From: Pisolithus tinctorius
Lineage: Eukaryota; Basidiomycota; Agaricomycetes; Boletales; Pisolithaceae
Length of the DNA stretch: 64,000 bases
Reading direction: 5' to 3'
Assembly (NCBI GenBank): GCA_024663395.1
Contig: JANFAH010000002.1
Coordinates: forward strand, 6,386,001 to 6,450,000
Below the pieces are notes generated by a model. It was not told the origin of the DNA and did not search any database. It was given only the letters and a program-made list of their open reading frames with translations. Every line of letters starts with the position of its first letter. Within the stretch, counting starts at the first letter, position 1. This document shows, piece after piece, positions 1 to 11,524 of the stretch. A program made the position numbers and the translations under genes.

Positions 1-1259
1 CCCTGAAGTCAGGGGCTGATATCGGTGTTGCAAACGAGAATTCATGGGATGGTTATGTGAAGGTATGATTCAATCTGATCGGATTGAATGTCCTGTGCTA
101 ATGACGATGTCAGCAGGTCCACAAGGATGCAGCCCCTTATAAAAACAAGGGATGGCTATTTTATGACAGGATGAGTGTGCTCATACCTTCCAAGTGCAAG
201 GGCTTGAATCGCTTTTTGGCATTGAGTATCAATGATTCTTCTGGAGGCCCATCCTGCACCAGGTTGAGTTCTTCCAACAGCAAGAGCACGGGGAACAACA
301 CGCTGTCCCTGGGGTCACATTCCATTGACCTCATGATACCAGCACCCATCGGAGGAAGTGCACCTAGCACACCAGCAATCAGTCACAACATGGATATGTC
401 ATCCATTGTCTTATCAGCATTGCCATCTACCAACCAAACAATTTTCTACCCATTCACGACTGGAAGCGCTGGCTTCAGTATGCCAACAACTTCCTATGCT
501 CCACCATCGTGGCCATCTGCCAATCAACCCTCGTTCCACTCATTTGCAGCTGGAAATCCCATCCCCTCTATGCTAACAACTTCCCATCACCCAGCACCAT
601 CTACCGTTGCTTCAGTTCATAGCAGATCTACTTTTAACTGGCGCTCAGACCAGTCTGCTGCCCCCCCTGGCACACCATCAAACTTCACTCCTCCAACTGC
701 CCTGTCATTGTTCGATGGCTTGTCTGTCAGCTCTGTCAAGCCATCCTTGAGTATTTCGGCTCATATGGAGCGCTCCAGCAAGCGGAAGGCAGATGATGAC
801 AATGATCAATCTGTCATATCGGGTGCTCTTTCAAGCACTGCGGGTTCAACTGCCTCATTGGCACGAAAGCGATGCACAGGGAACATGATACTTGAATGAG
901 TGGAAGAGGAAGTTGGAGGTATCCATGGTACAGTCTGCTCACATATGACCGCTGTCACTCATGCAATCACATCCCTTGCGGAGTCACCTGTGCCTGTTCA
1001 ACCTGTGGCCGATCCCAAGCCCGATTTCTGCCAAGACCTGGTCCATCTGTTGGTGACTGAGGCAACACAGAAGCTGTTGCTGTTGGACATGGATAAGTTC
1101 TTGCCAGCTGACATTGTCAGGATTGCAAATCACTTCGAGGGAAATGTTGCCCATGCCAGTCTGTACTTATCATTCACTAGCAACCCTGACTGTATGGCTA
1201 CAGTTCAGCATGTGTGGCTTGAGGTGAAGCTCAATGAGATTGGGAGACATTTGCAATAG
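1..1259 (+). pseudogene. Harbinger-1 accessory protein gene, 5' end outside window
   Basis: C-terminal part of the accessory (DNA-binding/Myb-SANT-like) protein that travels with PIF/Harbinger transposases in basidiomycetes. Exon 1 runs off the left edge to 62; a 54-nt intron (63-116, GTATG...CAG) follows; exon 2 starts at 117 with the segment VHKDAAPYKNKGW, which resembles the conserved part of these proteins. A Ser/Thr/Pro-rich linker and a basic patch (KRKADDD, ARKRC) lead to a leucine-rich C-terminal block (about 1020-1259). An in-frame TGA at 897-899 breaks the frame; the same frame stays open to 1257. The gene converges with the transposase on the other strand, the usual arrangement for these elements. 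Family assignment is from memory of related proteins, not a search. Confidence 0.6.
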
Positions 1260-1443
1260 TTGTTGTACTTGCAGCTTGTAGTGTTCATTTTTACCTTTAC
1301 ATTTGTTGCAATATCATCCACGTTTTGGTTCTCAAAGTCTACCTCTGGAGACTCAAAAAGAAATGCATTTTGGATCATATGGGTAGTGTAATGTAGAGGG
1401 AAATGATGGTATATAAATGCTAATCCACAATGAACTCTCCCCT

Positions 1444-2044
1444 TCATACTTGTTCAGCAATGTAACTATTCCAAATGCTTTGCACGATTGCACCCCACCT
1501 CTCCAACATCCAAAGGCATTCTGCGGCAGTTGGAATGCCATCGGCAATCACGCTGATCACCTCTTCTGACTCGTCTGGCAGCAGAGGCAGTACAAAGCCT
1601 TCAATGTCGTCTAATTCCAATGGATCATACATGCGGATGATGTTGTGAATGCAACACAAAGCAGGAGGGATATGGGCCTGGATGTCCATGCCATACTCTG
1701 GAGGCACGATGAGAATTTGGAAGCACCATTTGATGACTCCAATTATCCATTCAATCATGTTTCGAAGCTGCATGTGGTGAAGGTTGTAGCATTCCTCGGT
1801 GTTTACTGGTCTGTAAATTCCAATGAATTATAAGTAAATAAAAACACTGATAGCAATACTTACCGTATGTGCGCATGGCCCCATTCTGCAAGATGGTATC
1901 ATTGCCCTTGGAATGGAGTTAGGAGTTGGGGGCAATTGGGGAATCCTGCATCAGCAAGGTAGTACTTGCCATCTGGAATAGCGAGATCGCTCAGCCACGC
2001 ATTGTGATAGACCGACAAGTTGGCCACAGATCCCTCCCACCCAC
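1444..2044 (-). pseudogene. Harbinger-1 transposase, C-terminal half
   Basis: Second half of a PIF/Harbinger DDE transposase (HARBI1-like nuclease), cut from its first half at 14405 by gypsy A. Reading from 2044 down: GWEGSVANLSVYH, then YYLADAGF, which holds the second catalytic Asp, then a 53-nt intron (1811-1863), then NMIEWIIGVIKW with the catalytic Glu. TGA at 1899-1901 falls where the family has Arg (before YHLAEWG), consistent with CGA to TGA. The end at 1444 is the natural C-terminus. Removing the retrotransposon joins S-G-W-E-G across the junction in frame, so this is one disrupted gene and not two fragments. Confidence 0.85.
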
Positions 2045-3139
2045 TGTAGGGAGTAGTATACTCCCTGAGGCCGAAATAGGGATGCCAACACCAAAAACCA
2101 CCATTACCATCCACGTCTAGTGTCTTCAGAATTATCCCATCTGCCTCGTGTGCCTGAGGCCAAAATAGGGATGCCAACACCAAAATTCTGCTGTTACCAT
2201 CCACATCTATTGTCTTCAGAATTATCCCATCTGCCTCGTGTGCTGCCTTGCCTGTCAAACCTTTGGAGCTCCCTGGTCCATCAATAACACACACCAGTCA
2301 TCGTCCCGAAGTTCCACATCAACGTCAACCTGACATACATCTATCCAGAATTCCACAGTCGTGCCGCTTCAACCCTCGCCTCACCACGTAGCCAGGAAAC
2401 CATGCAGATCATCAGTAAAAACTCCGGTTACCCCTCTCATTCCTTTCCCGTGAACCTTTCTCTGCAAAGCGAGAACCCCTTTCTACCTATGGCCTCTACC
2501 CTTCGCGTTCCACTCTATGGTACAGTGTACACTTGTCCTGTTGGAAGATACCTGTCTTTCCTGTTGTATTTCTCAGTTACTACCTTACAGTTTGTTTTCA
2601 CATGTTGCTGTATGGCTTTGACGTCTGACACATCATCCCCTTTATTTTTTGGAGTTTTGCTTCTCCCACCCCACATTTCTCTGATCAGTACCTTACTATC
2701 CATGTACTACATAATCCTGCCTCAGCGACGAAATGAGAATAATCTCTTTTGGGACCCACATTCTGCATCTAGCACGAGTCTAAAGAGTTCAAAGAGTCTT
2801 CACATCCTCTGTGTCTGCTGTGTATCTGTGTCTTTGTGTCTACTGTGTCTACTGTGTCTTTGTGTCCTTGTTCCATTAGTACTCATTGCCTCTCCCACGC
2901 ACTTAATTTGTCTTGGAGTTACTTCCTTGGTGCAAGATCGTCATCTGGAATTTCAAAAGCAAGTCTGTCCCTTCCCTCGACTCTGTGGAATTAAATTCCA
3001 TGACCCACATTCAACTCTTCAACCGACTCTACCATCGCATTCTACATCTCCTTCCTACTCAGCACCCCTTGGGTCGAGCCTAGGGATTTTCCCTACAGCT
3101 TTCCCCTATTTGCATGCTACCCAGAAGTAGTGTCTCACA
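2045..3139 (+). repeat. 5' LTR of gypsy A
   Basis: Starts TGTAGGGAGTA and ends CTCACA, matching 13399-14404 over its length. Directly after TGT it has an 8-bp perfect inverted repeat, AGGGAGTA-GTA-TACTCCCT. It is longer than the 3' LTR because an 89-bp segment (2065-2153) is tandemly repeated at 2154-2242. In the 120 bp from 2401 compared with the 3' LTR, the roughly nine differences I see all sit at CpG/TpG/CpA sites. Confidence 0.92.
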
Positions 3140-3145
3140 TTGTTT

Positions 3146-3164
3146 TGGAGCCCACCATGAGGGG
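3146..3164 (+). other. Primer binding site of gypsy A
   Basis: Six bases after the LTR end, TGGAGCCCACCATGAGGGG begins with the TGG expected to pair with a tRNA CCA tail. The same site with one change (CCG for CCA) follows the family Z LTR at 23581-23598, so the two families probably use the same primer tRNA. I have not identified the tRNA. Confidence 0.7.
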
Positions 3165-3467
3165 TCTGTAGATCTGGAATGGAGATCCTTATGACCCACT
3201 CATCAAAGAACCAAACTCGAAGAGCTCCTAGAGCCCTTCCGCAGACTATCTATTTCCTCATCAGAAATCTTAATTCTGGTATCTGATCCTAGAGATATTT
3301 CAGAGCCACACTCATCAGACTCAGATCTTGGGTTAGACGAGATCTTCTGGAGCCCAGAGTCCCCAGCGTTTTACCCAGCATTTCCAGGAGGTTTCGACTT
3401 TGACAAACCCTTTGATCCTCCTGTAGAGTGTCAAGAACTTTCACCTCCCTCAGAACTAACCTCTTCT

Positions 3468-4889
3468 TTGCCCTCGTCATCTAGTAATTCCGAACTCGCT
3501 GCTGAACAACTCCTTATCCCTTCGCAATCGCTCACTTTAAATCCCGCTATCGTTTCCCCACCCCAAGTTCCCACTCAGAATACCTCAGTCACCCCACTCT
3601 TAAATTCTGCATCCATTCGCATAATGTCTGGAGCTAGAGACATGCCACTTAGGGGCTCTAACAAAGCCCTGAAGTTTTCCGGTCATACTGAAGACATCAC
3701 TCGCTACCTTGAAGACATCAAACAACTCTGCGTTGAAGCTGGCCTTGACACCGGAAGAGATAAAATCCACTGGGTCATCCATTATGCCGATCATGATGAG
3801 GTGGAATTTTGGTCCACCTTAGACACTGCAACCAATGGCTTCAACAACTGGGACACGTTTTTCAAAGAACTCCTGAACTACTACCCAGGTGCCTCAGTGC
3901 AAGATTGCTGCTATACCAAAGCTGACCTGGAAACCCTACTCTACCATCAAGTCCAGAAACCTATGGGATCGCTGGAAGATCTCGGTAAATACGTCTGGGA
4001 ATTCCAATGCATCCTGGGCCTTGTCCAGAAGAAGAAGAAGCTCCCTGAAGACTACATCAACAAGAAATTCCTTGAGGGGTTTCCCCCGACGTTCTGGAAT
4101 TCCTTGCTCACGCAATTGCAACTTTCAGATCTAGATCATGACATCAACGAACCTTGGGAGTTCAATCTGGTCTACAAGCACGCTAACTACCTGCTCAGTG
4201 GAGCAAAACGAAATCTCCCCCAGCCTGATTCGTCGGCTTTGTTTCCCCAGAACTCTGCACCCCCTTCATCGTCGACTGTCCCCACTATCTTAAAACATGA
4301 GTACGTCCAAGTCACCCAACAACCTACCGACATGTCACCCCCTCAGCAAGGTCAAGAGGCCCAATTCCGTCGCTCTTTTGACCCACAGTGTTTCTTCTGT
4401 GGGAGCACCGATGGTCACTGTACAGCAGAGTGTGCACTGTGTCATGAATATGTACAAGCTGGGAAATGCACCCTGATAGGGGGAAGAGTATTTATGCCTG
4501 ATTGTTCTGACATTCCCAGGATGGCTGCTGGCCAGAACTTTAAAGAAAAGATCGACAACTTCCTCGCCATGTGCAATTCTATCATCGCTTCAGCAAACCT
4601 TGTCTCCGTACAACGTCCTAGCCAGTCATCGAACTCATCTCAAGGACGTGATACCCCACCTCATCTTGTCAGCACGATGTTCTTCACTAATGAAGAATCC
4701 ACGGAGTTTCAGGTTGACCTACATCCCTCCTCCTACCTAATTGACGAAGAACTAGAGAGCAATGCCGATGAAGAAGACCAACGTGCCCTGGCAAGAGCTT
4801 ACGCGCAAGTAGAAGAATTGAAAAATAATATCAAGAAGAAGAAGGCTGCTCGTTTCGACGGTGTAGAAATTCCAGCCCGCCATCAGTGA
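3468..4889 (+). CDS. gag: Gag of gypsy A
   Basis: Structural capsid protein of the retrotransposon, 473 codons and uninterrupted. The middle (residues about 60-250) resembles the retrotransposon gag domain: a run from the RGSNKALKFSGH segment through PRFW-like helices to the LLSGAKRN segment. A CCHC-type knuckle follows near residue 306 (CFFCG...H...C, with five rather than four residues between the second Cys and His). The C-terminus is acidic and then Lys-rich. The frame is open upstream of 3468 to about 3190 without an ATG, so the true start may lie upstream in another frame. It ends 320 bp before the protease frame. Confidence 0.75.
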   Translation: MPSSSSNSELAAEQLLIPSQSLTLNPAIVSPPQVPTQNTSVTPLLNSASIRIMSGARDMPLRGSNKALKFSGHTEDITRYLEDIKQLCVEAGLDTGRDKIHWVIHYADHDEVEFWSTLDTATNGFNNWDTFFKELLNYYPGASVQDCCYTKADLETLLYHQVQKPMGSLEDLGKYVWEFQCILGLVQKKKKLPEDYINKKFLEGFPPTFWNSLLTQLQLSDLDHDINEPWEFNLVYKHANYLLSGAKRNLPQPDSSALFPQNSAPPSSSTVPTILKHEYVQVTQQPTDMSPPQQGQEAQFRRSFDPQCFFCGSTDGHCTAECALCHEYVQAGKCTLIGGRVFMPDCSDIPRMAAGQNFKEKIDNFLAMCNSIIASANLVSVQRPSQSSNSSQGRDTPPHLVSTMFFTNEESTEFQVDLHPSSYLIDEELESNADEEDQRALARAYAQVEELKNNIKKKKAARFDGVEIPARHQ

Positions 4890-5210
4890 AACCCCACGAC
4901 AAGTCCAGCGCCTGCTAATGCGTCATCCGCCCCCAGGCCAGTCGTTAATTCCATTCCAAATGATCCTGTCCATGTTACAGAGAACCCAACCATTAGTAAA
5001 ACTCTGGCCATCTCTAATCCCACAGATCCCAGGAAATCTAAGCCTACAACAATTCCCGCACCCCAATTTTGATACCAGAGCAGTTTCGATGAAGTGGCTG
5101 CTACCAGACGTCTTGTAAACCAAGTCTTAGAAGCGAAGATGGAAATCTCTACCAAAGACCTCCTTGCTGTCAGCCCAGAGATTCGTAAGCAGGTCTGAGA
5201 ACTGGCTGCA

Positions 5211-8200
5211 ATGAAGAAGATAACGATTGGGAGCCTGGAAACAGCATCAGAAGCTGTGGCATCACCTACCTGGGCATCCTATGAACAATTCTGGGTCAGA
5301 GATGTCGAAGGGAAGTGTGTAGGCCTCGCTACTGCCCCCTTACGTGCTGTCGATGGCATCTTAATGGACAAACTCCACGTCGAATGCATTCTGGACAGTG
5401 GTTGTCAGGTGGTAGCCTTACGTCATGAACTATGGGAGGCCTTAGGGGCTCCTCTTCATTCTGACATGAGCATGACTCTCGAAGCCACTAACCAATCCAA
5501 AGAAAGTACTCTAGGTGTCATAGAGAATGTGTCCTTGTGCATAGGGAATATCGAAGCACACCTCCAAATTCAGGTCGTTGATCACACTCCATTTGATCTA
5601 CTTCTCGGGCAACCCTTCTTCTGTCTGCTCACCAGCATCCTATGAGATTTCCCTGATGGGGAACAGTCCCTAGAGATTTGTGACCCTAACACGGGAAGAC
5701 AGGTATTAATTCTGATGCACCCTCGAAACAGACTACAGCCTCTTCCATGGTTCGTAAATTCTGATGACAAGGAAGACTACTTCGCATGCAAGGAGATGTG
5801 TTGCCACATGAAACAACCTGAGCAGGGTTTTTAGTGTCGGTCGATGACTCATTTAGATTGCGAGGAGGCCATGATAACGTTTTCTCCGTGTGCTTGCTCT
5901 ACATTTCTGACTCTCCCTTGTTACCTTCAAAGCCGGTTTCTCTTTTCTCTACAGATACTACCCAAAATTCCGCTGCGGCATTGCTCTATGATTTACAAAA
6001 CAACAGTATGCCCCCAGTTGACCTGTTCGATTCTAGTTTCATTTCTTCGAATGACCCTTTCTTATTTTCTACTAGCACTACTGTTTCACCACTGACAATT
6101 TCAGCCTTACATTCTACTTACCAGTTCGATCCCATCCTTCATATCTTAAAATACAAACCTGTAGCAAAGAAGGTCAGGCCTGTACCGACATCGACACCTG
6201 TGGAATTCCGGGTTGAGCATCGGGAGGCTGGAGACCCTCTCGCAGGCTTACCTGTATTACCTACTCATCCTCCTCCATTTGTGCCAGGCTCCAGGTTCAC
6301 CCAGGAAAGGGCTGATGAGTTCGATCTGGACCCTTCAAAGTTCCTCTGGCCCACAGAGTTAAATCTGGTGCGATGGCTGGTCAAGACACACGAGACTGCC
6401 TTCGCTTGGGATGCCTCAGAAAGAGGAACCTTCTGAGAAGATATGTTTCCACTGCTGAAGATACCCACGCTAGCCCACAAACCCTGGGTCGAGTGGAATA
6501 TCCCCATACCTCCTGCCATTTTTCGTGATGTCATCGGCATAATCAAAGAAAAGATTTCCGCAGGTGTCTACGAACCGTCTACTTCATCCTATCACTCAAA
6601 ATGGTTCTGTGTAGTCAAGAAGGATGGAAAATCTCTGCGCCTGGTCCATGACTTACAACCTCTGAACGCCGTATCTATACAGGATTCAGCCATTCCCCCT
6701 TTCGTCGACTCAATTGCAGAAGCTTTCACCTGTCACTCTGTCTACGGAATTTTAGATCTCATGGTCGGATACGATCATCGCACCATCCACGATGAATACC
6801 ATGATCTAACTACTTTCCAAACCCCTATTGGTACCCTCTGACTCACCAAACTACCTATGGGCTACACAAATGCCGTCCAAATTTTCCATGGAGACATCTG
6901 TTGGATATTAAAGGATGAAATTCTGGAAGTTACCATCCCATTCATTGACGATTGTCCGATCAAAGGCCCCAAATCTCATTACCAAAATTCCAACAGTACA
7001 TACCAGACAATCACACAAAACTCCAGGATCAGACGCTTCATCTGGGAACATCTGCAGAATGTCAACTGCATCTTACATTGCCTGTGTCATGCAGGAGCTA
7101 CCATCTCAGCAAAGAAATGTGTCATCGCCACACTGTCTATCATAGTGGTTGGGCATAAGGTGTCGTTCGAGGGGAGAATTCCAGATGAAGCTAAAGTCCA
7201 AAAAATTAAAGATTGGCCCTACTGCACTAACGTCACCGACATGTGCGGATTTTTAGGTCTTTGCTCGTACTGCAGGATCTTTATCAAGGATTTCACTAAA
7301 CACGCACGTCCCCTCGTTGAGCTGACCAAGAAAGACATCTCCTTCGAATTCTGTGATGAACACAAAGAAGCCATGGACTATCTTTGCCAAGCTATTGTCT
7401 CGTCCCCTGCCCTATGCACTATCGACTACAATTCCGATAAGAAGGTTATTCTAGCAGTCAACACCTCAAATATCACTATAGGATACCTCCTCATGCAGGA
7501 AGGGGAAGATGAAAAACACTACCCTGCAAGGTTCGGCTCGATAACTCTCAATGACCGTGAACGCCGTTATAGCCAAGCCAAACTGGAGCTCTTTGGTCTT
7601 TTCCATGCTTTACACAATGTCAGACTTCACATTTTTGGCGTGTGGAATTTAGTTGTTGAGGTTGACGCACGATATATAAAGGGGATGATTAACAATCCTG
7701 ACTTACAGCCCAACGCTACCATCAACTGCTGGATTGTGGGAATTCTTTTATTTGACTTCAAGCTCATACATGTCCCCGCACACAAGCATGCAGCACCAGA
7801 TGGTCTTTCAAGGAGACCGAAAGCAGCAGAGGATGAGGATGGGGAAGAGGACTACAAGGACTGGATAGATGAGTGTGGAGCCTTCGCTGTCGAGCTCTTG
7901 AACTGTAGGGAGGCCTGTTTCGAGTCCCAGCCTTACCCTTCGGAAATTCCAAGTACCTTGTCAGACTCACCTTTGGTCTTGTCACAGAGTCTAGGCATCT
8001 ACTCCTCCAATCAAACCTCATCGAGTGTCTATGAGATGGAAATTCCACACTCAGAGAAAGCGATCCAGAGAGAGGAGAGGTTGAGAGTGGTAAAGGAATT
8101 TTTGGAGACGAAGAAGACGCCAGAAGGATTGGAGGAAGGGGAGTTGGAAAGCCTGGTGCATCTCGCCACTTGGTATTTTGTCAAAGGAGGAGAGCTGTGG

Positions 8201-8960
8201 AGGAAAGAGCCTCAAGGACGTCACCAACTAGTAGTCGCTTCTCACAAGCACCTTGGGATTCTTCATCAGGCTCATGACGAACTAGGGCACAAGGGTATCT
8301 TCTTGACCCACATGCATTTGCTGACTCGTTTCTGGTGGCCTATGCTAGAGCAGGACATCTGCTGGTATGTCAAGTCATGTCACAAATGCCAACTACGCCA
8401 TCTGGATTGCGTTCATATTCCACCAGTCGTCGCCATCCCTGAGCCCCTATTCTTCAAAGCATACATGGACATGTTTTTAATGCCAAAGTCGAATGGATTT
8501 CGCTATGTCACCCAAGCGCACTGTTCACTTACTAGTTATCCAGAGTGGGCTATGCTTCACACAGAGACTGGCAAGTCCATCGGAAAATTCATTTTCGAAC
8601 AGATCTTGTGCTGCTGGGGTGCAGTTGTGGAAATTGTCACAGACAACGGTGGTCCCTACATCCTTGCTCTTGATTGGCTTTCCAAAACCTTCAGAATTTG
8701 CCACATCCGAATCTCACCCTATAACTCCCAAGCTAATGGAGTTGTTGAGCATCAGCATTTCAATGTGAGGGAGGCATTGGTAAAGAGTTGCAGAGGAGAA
8801 GCATCAAAGTGGTCGGAAGTGGCTCCTGTGGTGTTCTGGGCAGAGAGGGTTACGGTTCACAAGGCAACTGGGTTTTCTCCATTTTATATGGCTCACGGCG
8901 TCGAACCTAGACTCCCTTTTGACATTGTCGAGGCGACATTCTTGGCCCCTTTTGAGGTGG
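5211..8960 (+). pseudogene. pol: Pol of gypsy A: protease, reverse transcriptase, RNase H, integrase (part)
   Basis: Broken polyprotein. Protease holds the CILDSG active-site motif near 5390. Reverse transcriptase runs from about 6440 and keeps FIDD near 6940. RNase H starts near 7440; its first acidic residue reads Asn (AAC at 7460-7462, LAVNTS where the family has LAVDTS). Integrase shows the HHCC module (His near 8240-8290, CHKC near 8380), then DMF (first Asp), TDNGG (second Asp) and NGVVEH (Glu) in proper order. In-frame TGA codons at 5643-5645, 6434-6436 and 6839-6841 lie where relatives have Arg. A solo LTR interrupts integrase at 8961; the C-terminal part resumes at 9617. Confidence 0.88.
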
Positions 8961-9616
8961 TGTGAGGAATCCGCATTCCCTGGACGCATAAGCCCCTATC
9001 ATTAACCGTTCCATGACTACTGTTACGTCTGCTCCCCTCTCGCGTTCACCATTGTTCACGTGCTACCTTCCCATGCCCTCGCTCCCTCTCGTGCAATGCT
9101 ATACCTGCGGCTGCTGTGCTCTGGTTGTTGTTTTTCCTTGGACTCTTTCTCTTATCATGGCCTCTATTCCTTTAGTGCTTGTAGTATACCCTCAACCTCT
9201 GTTTTGGCCTGTCTTCTGTGTACGCGCTGTCATGCGGCTTTCCCTTACTGTACCCTATCTTACTTAGGTTCCGGGTTTGTCCGGACTATAAAGCCCTGTA
9301 CTTAGGTACAGAATGATACCTTTTGGCACTCAGAAGGTCACCACAAGTTTCCTTTACACTTTGTCTACACTGCATGTCTCGCATTCTGCCGCGCACGAAC
9401 TACATATACCGCTCGCACCACTCACATCACCAGTACTATTCCGTGGACCACGCTGTGCACATCATGAACCACTACCGCTACAAACTGCCAGGTCTCACCT
9501 TCTAGTCTCAACAGTCCAGAATCCCTTGGGATGAGCAATTTGTTCCCTTCATTTTTTCATTGTTGTTATCTAAGCCATCTAGCTCGTATTATACAGCTAC
9601 TTGGACTTTTCCTACA
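8961..9616 (+). mobile_element. Solo LTR, family W, inside gypsy A integrase
   Basis: A 656-bp insert starting TGTGAGGAAT and ending TTTTCCTACA, the same last nine bases pattern as family Z. A terminal inverted repeat GGAAT-CCGC-ATTCC sits just after the start, and a TATAAAG at 9287-9293 could be its promoter. Flanks are GTGG (8957-8960) and GCAG (9617-9620); both derive from GCGG by one CpG transition each. Excising the LTR plus one flank copy restores the integrase frame exactly (GTG GAA TTT TAC), which fixes the boundaries. Confidence 0.85.
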
Positions 9617-10102
9617 GCAGAATTTTACTCGACGTCAGAACTCATTCCCCATCATGCCCACCAACTCCAGAAACATCCAGAAGACCTCGCTCAAATCCAT
9701 GATCTCATTCTGAGATCCTGCTTCATGTCAGTCAAAGACTTCATCACTCGTTTTGCACACACTATCCAAGACTTCAACTTCGAACCTGGGTCACTCATCC
9801 TCGTGCGGAACTCACGTATTGAGCGAGAACTAGATCACAAGACCAAACCATGCTACCTAGGCCCCATGATCGTCGTTCAGCATACCAAAGGAGGCTTGTA
9901 CATCCTGGCAGAATTAGATGGAGCTGTGTCCAAATTCCACTTTGGCGCCTACTGTCTTTACCCCTATTTCCTGCGGAATGACTCTCGTATCAAAGTCACG
10001 CAGTTGACTGGAATTTCCGCAGGTGACTTGGATCACTTGGAAGATGACTCACTACCAGACCCTGCACTCGCTGGCATCCCTTTGGACAAATCAGATGAGT
10101 AG
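9617..10102 (+). pseudogene. Integrase C-terminal domain of gypsy A
   Basis: Continuation of pol after the solo LTR. The frame reads ELIPHHAHQLQKH, then an SH3-like C-terminal integrase segment (FEPGSLILVRNSRIE, KPCYLGPMIVV, ILAELDGAVSKFHFG) and an acidic tail ending at 10102. This block is typical for the C-terminus of basidiomycete gypsy integrases, where it contacts DNA. No chromodomain is evident. It is not an independent gene although it appears as a separate open frame. Confidence 0.82.
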
Positions 10103-10388
10103 CACATCTTTCTCTCTATCTTTTTCTTTCTTTTCTTTTCTTTTCTCTCTTTCTTCACTTTTCCTTTCGCTCATATAGTTACCCTCTTCGTCTCATATGA
10201 AACAAAACCATCACAAAACAAAAAATGAAAAAAAAAAAAAAAAATTCCACTCATCTCCAGCCTCTCATCGATTTGTTCTCTTTCCCTGCTCCCTTCTTAG
10301 CAATGATCCTGTTCAAAATGCTGAAAGATTCACAAAATAAAATAAAACAAATAAATTCTGCAATCTACTTATGCTACTGTACACGTAC
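10103..10388. other. Low-complexity spacer after pol
   Basis: Pyrimidine-rich stretch (10107-10175, mostly T and C) followed by A-rich sequence with a run of A at about 10228-10244. No gene seen. It separates pol from the 3' end of the convergent antisense gene and could carry its polyadenylation signal or that of the element. Confidence 0.5.
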
Positions 10389-11524
10389 CTACATATCTTT
10401 GAGCTGATCCTTCAACCTCTTCAGCTCCTTGCGTTGCCCCTGAACTGCACCGGTCTGTTGCTCTACTCGCATCTGGTGGATCTGGGTTAACTCAAACTCC
10501 TCGTCGTCCACCCTACCCTCCAACAGTCGGATGCACTCAGCAAGAGCCTCGCACGTAGTCGATTCACTCGAGTTTGCGACCGGTGGACCTTCGGACTCGT
10601 CCTGCGCACTGACGATGAGTGCGGGTGGATCATCCAATAGTCCTGTCGGTCTGCCAAAAAGCCCACCATTGCCAAGGTCTCCTGGATTGTCCATCGGTGG
10701 CGGAGTTAGCTCTGGACGAGGTCGTGGTGCAGGGGTTGCTGATGGAAGGAACAGAGGTGGTTGAGGTACAGGAGGTGGAGGCATGTCAGAAGACAAAGGG
10801 GGACTTGCTCGAGGTGTTGGATGCTCGGGAGGTGGTTCAGAGTTTTGCCTGGGAGGTGGTTTGTGAGCAGGGATTCGAAGCTTCAACCCGGTCAACACTG
10901 GAGTTTCAGTTGTCACTGTTACCGATTTGACCCGTTTGTGTGATGGCCCAGCAGCCGTCTCTCCACTACCAGCATTCTTGTGCTGTGTTACGGTTCAGTG
11001 TCCTCGTTCTTCACATCCCAATCAGCTCGTACTCACCTTCCTACCCACTCTGAGCAACCGGCTACACTTCTGCTTGGCCTGCCTGCATCGCTCGCACGAC
11101 TCCCCAGGTAGCCCTTCGCACACTGCATTTACCTTCGTGCACTCCTTGCATCAAAGGTTGACTTCGGGTGTTGGAGTGCCAGTTTTCGATGGGTCAGGGT
11201 TAGGTGGACGGTCACTTTTGTCGTTCTCCAGCTCGTCGACTTTGTCTGTGGCCTGCAGAGTTTTTTTCTGAACATTAGCCATCGCGCTCGGAGTTTCCTG
11301 GAGGGTAGGATGTACCTTTTCCTTGCCCTTCCCCTTGCCTGTACTATCTGTCTGTCACCTCACTGGTCGTCCAGCCCCCCCTGAAGACTCCCCTGCTTCA
11401 GTGTCGCTGAGCGTGCAGCCTTGACCTTCACCTGTTGCCATTGCTGCCTGTCTACGCGTGCACATAGAAGGTTCTCTTGTCAACCTCTCCACCTCGAGCT
11501 GCGCCCTCAACCACCAGAGTCTGC

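Noticed and set aside
1899..2294. Transposase frame extending into LTR sequence with a repeated AHEADGIILKT segment
   Set aside because: The repeated peptide is the 89-bp LTR duplication read on the minus strand; the transposase proper ends at the junction at 2044.
2402..3130. 242-codon hydrophobic reading frame in the A LTR (also 13715-14395)
   Set aside because: Open in both LTRs, but they are copies of one sequence, composition is repetitive (CLLCLLCLCV) and there is no independent divergent copy to show selection. Unlike the X frame, I cannot support it as a gene.
8961..9616. Possible 650-nt intron in gypsy A integrase
   Set aside because: It has GT-like and AG-like edges, but TG...CA ends, a terminal hairpin, a TATA box and NCGN-type flanks fit a solo LTR better, and other introns here are 45-62 nt.
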